Positions 56,891 to 64,000 of a DNA stretch of 64,000 bases are shown in pieces. The notes under the pieces were generated by a model, which worked only from the letters and a program-made list of their open reading frames with translations, was not told the DNA's origin and did not search any database. The stretch covers positions 6,497,546 through 6,561,545 of the forward strand of contig JAJEKV010000009.1 in assembly GCA_021234155.1 (NCBI GenBank), written 5' to 3'. Both the position numbers and the translations under genes were made by a program. Positions within the stretch are counted from its first letter, which is position 1, and each line of letters opens with the position of its first letter. Source of the DNA: Isoetes taiwanensis. Its lineage: Eukaryota > Streptophyta > Lycopodiopsida > Isoetales > Isoetaceae.

Positions 56891-57879
56891 GAAGGATCGA
56901 GCTTGCCGCTCGTACTAGTGCCTTAATTAGATGGGTTATTTTGTCAATGAAATGCTCCTTGAAAATAGTTTTGCGGCAATGTCATTGACCTCACAATTGA
57001 GCTGCAAGCACTATTGTTTATTTACAGTACCCAATACAACGTGATGAGTTTGGTACTCATATATTTTAGACATCTACTCAAAGGTACTAGTTTTTGTGTA
57101 AGGGGATTGAAAAGAATTACATCAACAAGGGTAAAAACTAGATGAGATATCCTTCTTAAAGGATTCCACTAAAGTCTTGACATGCTCAATATTGTATGGC
57201 CTAAATTTCAATTTCGGAGGGCCCTGGTATAAACCGAAGATACTTATCCTTTTCGTAAATGTAATGCCCATAGAAAAAAGATAGTGATGGTCCTAAATTT
57301 TCTTCAATATAGCTTTTGCCATCTTCTCCTCCTCCTCAGATCTTTCGATAATCAGGCCCTTTGGCACCTCCAACAAAGAGGGGGCTATCCTCAATCTGAT
57401 TTGTGAGCAGGTCTATTCATTAGGGTCTGCTTCTCTAAAGTCTCCCTTGTGTCTCCCGTGCTAATGGTAATAGTATCGTGGAAGCCACCTATGATGTGTG
57501 AGCCACTTCCATGATGTAATAGCCACTTCTAATATGGTAACACCCACTACCACCACGGCTGCCATCCATTGGATGTGGAGAGGGTTGAGGGCTGGGTGTA
57601 GAACTTCTCTTGCAGTCTTTTTTTGGCGTCAACTATCATCAAAAGAGGAACACCTACGCTTCTTCCTTTTTTTCTTCTCTTCCTTTCCTTCTTTCCCTTT
57701 TTATTTTTCTCTGCCTTTCTTCTCCCTCTTATCCTTTCTCTTGCTAGACTTCTTTTTCCTTTGCAGGATATTTACTATCCTTCTCTCTCGCCTTAAGCTT
57801 CGTAGTTGCCATTGTTTCTTTTGCTTTACGATCCCCCTCTTCTTTTGAACCGAAAGAGGATCTCTTCTCAGTTGTAGCA
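56891..57879. other. Intergenic, pyrimidine-rich near 57660-57770
   Basis: A CTT/TTTC-rich stretch at about 57655-57770 gives spurious frames. No gene seen. Confidence 0.4.
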
Positions 57880-58130
57880 GGGCAAAAGTATGCTGGTGGG
57901 TATCAAAAGCATGCGTCCGGACGCATGCTGACAGCACTCATATAGCACCCCATATGGCAGCTTGTTTAGGGTGTTACTGGTACTAGCACATGGTAATTAG
58001 GTAATCAATAGAAATATGTAACAGCTCCAATGAATGACAAGTGGAATACTATGATAGAATAGTACATCCAGGGTGCTGATCTAAGTGCTGGGGCCGCGTT
58101 TTTTTGATACCCACCAGCATACTTTTGCCC
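57880..58130. mobile_element. MITE, 251 bp, perfect 29-bp terminal inverted repeats
   Basis: The 29 bases 57880-57908 (starting GGGCAAAAGTATGCTGG) are the exact reverse complement of 58102-58130. AGCA flanks both ends (57876-57879 and 58131-58134) and may be a target duplication. Just inside the left repeat lies a perfect 20-bp palindrome, GCATGCGTCCGGACGCATGC (57908-57927). There is no coding capacity. Superfamily is undetermined: the ends do not match Tourist or Stowaway, and hAT ends would need an 8-bp duplication. Confidence 0.88.
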
Positions 58131-59421
58131 AGCAGCCTCTTTGACAACAGATAACTTTGACTTCTTCTGTGCTCAAAGCCAGGACACACAACAATGTGTG
58201 GGTGTTGAGAGTCTAAGGCCTTGATAATAATTGAAGGAGAATTCTTAGGCTCATCAAGACTGCAAAGAATAGTGTAGCAGGCATCGAAAAACAGGGAGTT
58301 AGTCTCCTAAAATTTCGGTCAAAATCTTTATTTTCCGGTTCATGTTTTTATTTGCCAACAAAACAAGCTGCTGCGCACGAGGGGTTGCCCTCTGGGGGCC
58401 CGAGAGTGTGTTTTCATGGGTTCTATTTCGTCGTTTTCTGGTGGGTTTTGTTTGTTTTATATGGAGCCGTGTAATTCAGGGTGCATATAGACATCATCCT
58501 CGCAAAGAAAGGAATGATCATCTAATATTAACCTTTCAAAGAAAGATGTATGTTGACGCATAACTTTGCTGGAAATTATAGATGACTATATGCTATTGTA
58601 GTATCATAGCAGCTTTTGTAGTCTTTACAAGCCCTAATTACATATTGAGAACATGATCATCCTTTTGAGTGGCCGCCGTATTGAAGATCTAACTTTTATG
58701 CTACCTCACCGCTTATAGAATTTCTACTAGAGTTACCGTAAACTGTTGCACTAAGATCTCAAACATTGCAAAGAAAAACAAGGGCCTCTCGCATATCAAT
58801 ACACTCGATGTAAACATGAATGAGAAGCATCTCAATATCCCCGACCAATAATGCTAATCACTAATCAATGAGATGGAATATATTATTATTGAGAGTATTC
58901 CAGCTTGTAAATCTTCTCGTGCGGTGCTATTTGCAAGACTATAGTTGTGGATCTCCACCAATCGAGGACAAGAGGTGAGCCACGACCTCTCACGCCAACA
59001 CCGCAAATTGGTACTCGGAGGCATTATTTGAAAGGTAGCATATCAATCATATACTTTTTTCAACAATTCCGAAAAACAATTGGAGAGAAAGGAGAACCAA
59101 CCCAGTGAGTATAGATTGGGAAGCTCCTCGGTGCCACATCCATTATATCTGCAGATTATAAGATGCGGCATTGCTCTAGCAAAATAGGAAGTTCTTCAAG
59201 TAATATCCGAACATTTGTCAAACACCTCGAAATCATGTATTAATAGCAATTGCACATACCTATCAACGTAGTTGCCAGGGTCAACTTGCAACCTTCTAAC
59301 GATTAAGCTACATGAGTCACATCAAGAATAAATTATTAAGGCAAACATTTCCATGATGCACATTTGCACATGCAAAGCAATCAATAGTAATATGGATGAA
59401 ACAAGAGAAACAAGTACAAGC

Positions 59422-59735
59422 CTAGGAAGCATTAATACTTAAGGCATCTATTAGTCGTAATTGCCAGAAATGTGTGATAGTCCTGCTCACTTCTAAAGCG
59501 AGAGCAACCGTAAGGCATGAGACATCAATGTCTGCTCCAATATCCACGAATAATACGCTACCATGGCAAATGAAGTGCCAAGCAAGCTCGAAAGACAAGT
59601 ATGCAAGATACAAATAAGGTGAAAGTTTAGGTAATCTACAAGACACTTTGCATGGTGGCCTTTGCCGCCGTGAAGTTGGGAAATGTGTGGGAGTTGAACC
59701 CACAGTAGTCCCTGCAAATGTGCGAAGCTACTCAT
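59422..59735 (-). pseudogene. Ankyrin-repeat-like fragment
   Basis: Across two minus-strand frames the sequence reads GSTPTHF, then HGGKGHHAKCLVDYL, then VDIGADIDV, in the order and spacing of an ankyrin repeat (G-x-TPLH ... G-x-C-x-x-x-L-L ... GAD). Frameshift between the blocks. Weak; a coincidence cannot be excluded. Confidence 0.3.
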
Positions 59736-60496
59736 ATTTGCAGCTTTGTGGCAGTGTTATTCAACTTCACATGTTTTCAGTCGTTGTTAAGCTTGGTTTA
59801 GTGTATGCATGCAGTGCTAATAAATAATGTTTGCATGCTAAATTTAAGGAAAATTAAACAGGGTTAGATTTCGGTTTGTGCATATATTATACTCTGCTCA
59901 AGATAAAGTTTAGAAGTTCCTAGCTTTTGGCCATTGCTTCTTCTAAAGCACAACTCACATAACAAAAAACTAGATTTCCGATTCATGGCGTGATTTCTAA
60001 GAACGAATCGTAACACTCGGCAAGTATGGGCTACAAGCAAAACATCACCCAAGTTTTACTCACATTTCATTATCGAGCTCCCTTTGTCGCCACGGCGTGT
60101 CGTCCGTAGGAAGACTTCCTCCAAAGAAATCAAAGATGTTATAGAACGTTTATAGCCTTGGCTATAATGTAGATAGATGTTGTACCATAACCATAGGCAT
60201 TTAGCACATCATTAGAATCTATTGGCTTAGTTGTGTCACCAACTTGTTTAAAATTGTGCCCTTCATAACTCATGGTTTATAATCTTCCCAGACCATGGCC
60301 ACCGCTTGCCGCAGTCAATCGATTTTCTTTGCACGAAGATAATTAGCACCAAGAAGTATGAGAAACTAAAAATAAATGTACTACAACGAACATCAAAAGG
60401 GATTGACAATTCGGAATTTGAAAGGTTTAAAGGAAGGTGAAGAAACGTTTGACATGTTCAAAGAATGTACAATGCACATCAATAAATTGTGAACTT

Positions 60497-60660
60497 CAAT
60501 AAGTACCATTCAGAATTTTGAGGACAGATAAAATATTCGAGCATTCTGACGAGGTGGCAAACCATGTTTCTTGCATATTTATGAATATATCAAGAGCTTC
60601 TTTGTCGTAGTCATGATGGATAAGTCCAGCAATCATTCTGTTCGAGACTCCAAAAACGAA
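60497..60660 (-). pseudogene. PPR-like repeat fragment
   Basis: One minus-strand frame reads NRMIAGLIHHDYDKEALDIF then INMQ and SECSNILSVLKI. This resembles the pentatricopeptide pattern WNxMIAGxxxxGxxxEALxLFxxMQ ... TxxxVLxAC. Only about 1.5 repeats are present. Confidence 0.4.
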
Positions 60661-61394
60661 ACAATAATTACATAATCACTATGCTTGCCAAATCTCAATA
60701 TGTCTCCAATACGAAACATTGATCACAATGTATTACAAATTTCACGCCACATCATACTATAATATTTTTGAATAATGTAACCTGAATTATTGTAACAGTT
60801 TCTCATTAGAAACATCTTAAAACCCAAGTAGTTGGCTTTCATACCGGCTTATTATACCATCAGAAATGTATTGACGCCATGAAATCCACAGAAGCCACTA
60901 CAATTCCCTGCAAAGCAAAAAGAAGATAAAGCTAACGAGCAACTATTTCGTGGTATTATGCCAATGTACACAGACATTAACGAAAGTTGCCATTACAGTA
61001 GAAGCTACCAATGCCAAAGACACCAAAGAGTTTCAAAAGTAATAAAATTGGTAAATTTTCTTAGAAACACATCCTACAATGGGATAATGGCACTGCCTAT
61101 TGAGTAGACCTTAAAAGAATAAGACAAAAAGCATACAGTTAAATAAGGAAAATAAAAGAGAATTCTGAGAAAGAAATAACTTCTCTTAAAAAAATCACTA
61201 ACTAGAAGGAGACAAGACTTCAAATGGTAACTTCTGTCACTTCACATTTTCAACAACTAGAACTTTTACAGAGACATGAAAGGAACTGGCATGTAAAAGA
61301 ATGTGAAGAAGAAAATTAATGTACAAAGGAACAGGCATTACAAAGAATGTGAAAAAAAATCAATGTACCTAAAGACTAACCTTAGGTATAATTT

Positions 61395-62780
61395 TCAGTC
61401 CTCTTCAGATTCTGCCTTGGCATTTTGGAGCCATTCTACAAATGGATGGGCTTGCTTACGCACAAAGTCACTTTTGGATCCAAGTGAGGGAGATGGCTTG
61501 CTGGTGAACCAATTCATTATATTTTCCTCCTCAATAATATCCTCGTCATACAAAACCTTCAATACAAGAGAGACTTCCTTACTTGCATCAGGTATGGATG
61601 CAAAAAAACTCTCAATTGCAACAAGAAGAGCATCCTGCGCAGCATCATCCTAGACTACACGAGTCAAATATAACTTTTTCTTGGCAACTTCCTTGGATAG
61701 CCCTTTAGAAACACCAGCAAACAGAGCCTCAAAATATGAGTCCATTATTTCCTGTTGTGAACCTTCTTTACCTTCTTTCAACTTGGCCATTTCAGAAGGT
61801 GTAGATCCTTTAAGCAACTGCTCCTTGAACTCCTTTACAAGCTGATCGTGAATACTCAACTCTAATTTTTGGAAGCTCACCATTTTTATCATGGCCATTG
61901 GCTGCCTCAGACTTTGTAGATGATAAGGACCGCTTCACTTTGGCCTTTCCATCTTTATTCTTCATTGCTTTTGGAGATGCACTTGTTTCCTCGTCAAAAT
62001 TAGAGGGCATAACCATCTCAGTAGTTGCCTTACTAAGTTCTCAAAAGCGTTGCTCTGCTGCAGATGCTGCAGATGCTGTTGCCCACTGAACATTGTCATC
62101 TTCTTCCTCTTCATCATCCACCCGACTAGCAACTGGGGATACTTCATATTCTTCAGACCCAGCAGGCTTTTTTTTCATTGTCTTCTTCTCGTCTTCAGTA
62201 GTTTTTTTCTTTTTTGGCACCTCCTTCTTTGCTTTCTTCATTTCCTCATCTGCCATTTCTCCCTTCTTGAGACGTTCCTTCTCTGCTCTTCTCATGCCTT
62301 TCTTATCTTTTCCGGATCTTTTTTGCTCAGGAGGATTCTTCAGAATGAATGTTGTGAGCTTGTCATGAGCTTGTCATGCATATCAACATCAGAAATGAAG
62401 CCACAAGCTGCACATTTGAGTTGTATAGTCTCGGCTTTTGTGACTATCACTTCTGTCTCAGGATTACCACAACCATAACACTGGACATACTTCTTTATAA
62501 AGATCTCAAACAAGGCAGCTAGTTTAACAGTCTCGTGTGAACCATTCACAATAGATATTCCAGTCTTATCGTCAAACTTCTACTGGGCACCAAGCTCACA
62601 ACCGAAGTATTTTGTTGTGTGCGCTGGTGGGCGAGCAAGTGCCTTCGCAACATCAACCATGTTGACAAGATTAGTCTTGATACCATTTCCACGCCCCTCT
62701 ACCTTAGTAACCAATCTAGGCATCTTGTATCTGTAGAAGGCATCATCCTTGTTGCCAGCTCCAATGTTTAAAAGTGCCAT
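61395..62780 (-). pseudogene. EIF5: Translation initiation factor eIF5, with frame lesions
   Basis: Start ATG at 62780. The N-terminal domain is unmistakable: [51 protein letters not shown], then a zinc ribbon CYGCGNPETE ... CAACGF. A charged linker (RRAEKERLKKGEMADEE) and a C-terminal HEAT/W2 domain ending in a run of acidic residues follow, stop at 61395-61397. eIF5 is the GTPase activator for eIF2 in start-codon selection. Lesions: TAG at 62580-62582, an 11-bp tandem duplication at 62356-62377 shifting the frame, TGA at 62041-62043, a frameshift near 61850-61890, and TAG at 61650-61652. The coding part has no intron, as is usual for plant eIF5, and the 5'UTR intron is retained. Confidence 0.88.
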
Positions 62781-62835
62781 CTTCAAAAAGTGTTTTTTAA
62801 GTTTTATGAAGACCGCAGATGAGAGAGCCAAAACT

Positions 62836-63339
62836 CTGAAAGTTTTTGATGGAGCTTTTTCTTGCTACCAAACACTGGGGACGCTACATACAGCTCTTCA
62901 ACATTCAGATGGATAGACCCAGAGAGTTTATGTCTATTCTTCGTGATGGGGGAGTATTTCCCAAACAACCCTACCAACCCCAGATACGAACAGACGACCA
63001 CAGACATAAAAAAGAATCCGATACAAAAACTGCGGCAGCTGCCCCTTCCCAGCTCCCACATTCTCCATACATGCTAATAAGGGAAGATACATTATCCTAA
63101 TAATCTTCCTAAACAAGGATTTTCCTGCAAAAGAATTGCTTGCAATTCTAGCATTTCGGAGCAAGACAACAAAGGCTTGAGGACTTACAGTGTTGTCGAA
63201 GCTAGCCAGAACGCTTTGAGATGAAGAGAAGAATCGAATGCACAGCGGGCGAGGATAGAAAAGATCTCACATGCTTACCATCTCGAGAGAAGAATCGAGT
63301 GCACAGCGGGCGAGGATAGAAAAGATCTCACATGCTTAC
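62836..63339 (-). other. eIF5 5'UTR intron
   Basis: On the minus strand a donor GAGATG|GTAAGC at 63339 and an acceptor AACTTTCAG ending at 62836 bracket about 500 bp, followed by 55 bp of UTR before the ATG. A second identical donor at 63278 results from the local duplication. Confidence 0.6.
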
Positions 63340-63347
63340 CATCTCGA
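63226..63347 (-). repeat. 61-bp tandem duplication over the splice donor
   Basis: 63226-63286 and 63287-63347 are nearly identical (GAGAAGAATCGAGTGCACAG ... CTTACCATCTC), duplicating the eIF5 5'UTR intron donor. Confidence 0.9.
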
Positions 63348-63623
63348 GGAAGGATCTTGCAGAGTAACTGAGGCTATAATCGAAGGAAAAGTCCATCTGT
63401 TGTATCAGTGCTGGACCCCTTCGGTTTTTCGCAGGTTGCCAAAATCTAGCAGCTATAAAATCCATTGTTGAACAATTACAAGTTCTTGGAGTTCAGCTGC
63501 CTTTCGAATCGCAGAGAATAGTGGCTTCCAGCCTCTTTCAAAGTGCTTTGCTCTCAGATTCAGTAGAAACCGGTTACCCAGTTTGCCTTGACCTCCCTCC
63601 TACAACGACACTTTCATGACCGG

Positions 63624-63632
63624 CATTTATAG
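63624..63632 (-). promoter_or_regulatory. EIF5: TATA box of the eIF5 copy
   Basis: CTATAAATG on the minus strand, about 290 bp upstream of the 5'UTR donor, which would give a 5'UTR exon of roughly 260 bp. Upstream of it two inverted repeats lie close together: TAGCATAT/ATATGCTA (63680-63702) and GGGTTTGCCCC/GGGGCAACCC (63720-63744). Confidence 0.45.
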
Positions 63633-63744
63633 GCAACAAGAGGTTTTAGCAAATCACCAAAGATATCTTAGGTATATTCTAGCATATACCTAGGATATGC
63701 TAAAAACCCACATAAACGAGGGTTTGCCCCCCTAGGGGCAACCC

Positions 63745-64000
63745 AAAAATTGTGGGTTTTTGTCAAAATCCCGCAAATAATTATTACCTTATCTAAACTA
63801 TATAATTGCTATAGGCAAGATGCTTTGAGAATATTATTTTATATTCCTTCTCATTTTGCTGACACGTCTCTTAAGTTTGTCCGGGGGAAAAAATATAAAG
63901 AGGATATAAAAAAAAGTGCCCATAATTGCAAGACGACACGCCCAACAGGATGCTACTATCGATTGGTCGCTCGGCCGCCTTGCAACTGGATCCTGGCAGA
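63745..64000. other. Upstream flank, nothing recognised
   Basis: AT-rich then GC-richer sequence to the window edge. No gene seen. Confidence 0.35.

Larger units (their letters stand above)
58131..61394. other. Largely non-coding, traces of decayed genes
   Basis: Two faint minus-strand gene traces are listed separately (59422-59735 and 60497-60660). A splice-donor-like TGATAG|GTATGTGC on the minus strand near 59262 hints that a multi-exon gene once lay here. Nothing else could be supported. Confidence 0.35.

Noticed and set aside
59680-59720. Possible tRNA gene or B box (GGTTCAACTCCCAC on the minus strand)
   Set aside because: No A box, acceptor stem or anticodon arm could be drawn around it, and the same bases fit the ankyrin-like reading.
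62050-62478. 142-codon Cys/Phe-rich plus-strand frame
   Set aside because: Antisense of the eIF5 linker and zinc ribbon.
61395-62780. Processed retro-copy origin of eIF5
   Set aside because: The TATA box and 5'UTR intron signals are present, there is no poly-A at the 3' end, and the absence of coding introns is normal for plant eIF5.

Overview
This is plant nuclear DNA made mostly of dead or dying transposable elements, with few host genes. The plant assignment rests on two intact seven-exon WAT1-type (EamA/MtN21) transporter genes with short GT-AG introns, a plant-type eIF5 gene copy, an NPA-motif aquaporin exon, and plant-style Copia, Gypsy, hAT, MULE and L1-like elements whose primer-binding sites match initiator tRNA-Met. 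I cannot fix the species. The DUF7869-type element, the L1 elements whose ORF1 resembles the Transposase_22 type, and the repeat load would suit a fern or another slowly purging genome, but that is inference.

Layout. 1-2192: broken DUF7869-type element gene. 4852-5946: a composite 1.1-kb repeat inserted in a tRNA-derived SINE cluster (to 6725). 6826-12000: a non-coding repeat island with a G/T-rich satellite, 19-bp minisatellite arrays and degenerate tandem repeats, plus a LINE scrap. 12090-12246: last-exon scrap of a NIP aquaporin. 12370-14136: 5'-truncated LINE with poly-A. 14644-20110: long minus-strand L1-like LINE (ORF1, ORF2, tandem repeats upstream of ORF1). 20814-21521: minus-strand zinc-finger ORF. 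24181-26187: second L1-like LINE, interrupted by the second copy of the composite repeat and cut off by the third 19-bp minisatellite array (to 27385). 27744-29170: CT microsatellites and an inverted relative of the G/T satellite. 31758-33765: small non-autonomous LTR retrotransposon. 36043-37731 and 44028-45704: two WAT1-like genes, separated by a MULE pseudogene and Copia/Gypsy debris. 46340-46972: LINE scrap. 48430-50462: 3' end of a Gypsy element. 50977-53687: hAT pseudogene. 53800-55000: degenerate unidentified coding sequence. 55977-56890: LINE 3' end. 57880-58130: a clean MITE. 59400-60660: faint ankyrin-like and PPR-like traces. 61395-63632: eIF5 copy with its 5'UTR intron and TATA box but several reading-frame lesions.

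The only genes that look functional are the two WAT1-like transporters, which share identical intron phases and are clearly paralogues. The zinc-finger ORF at 20.8-21.5 kb is open but unproven. The most unusual material is repetitive: the composite 1.1-kb repeat, the paired satellite/minisatellite blocks in opposite orientation, the L1-like LINE with tandem upstream repeats, and the MITE. All coordinates for broken genes are approximate where frames change.
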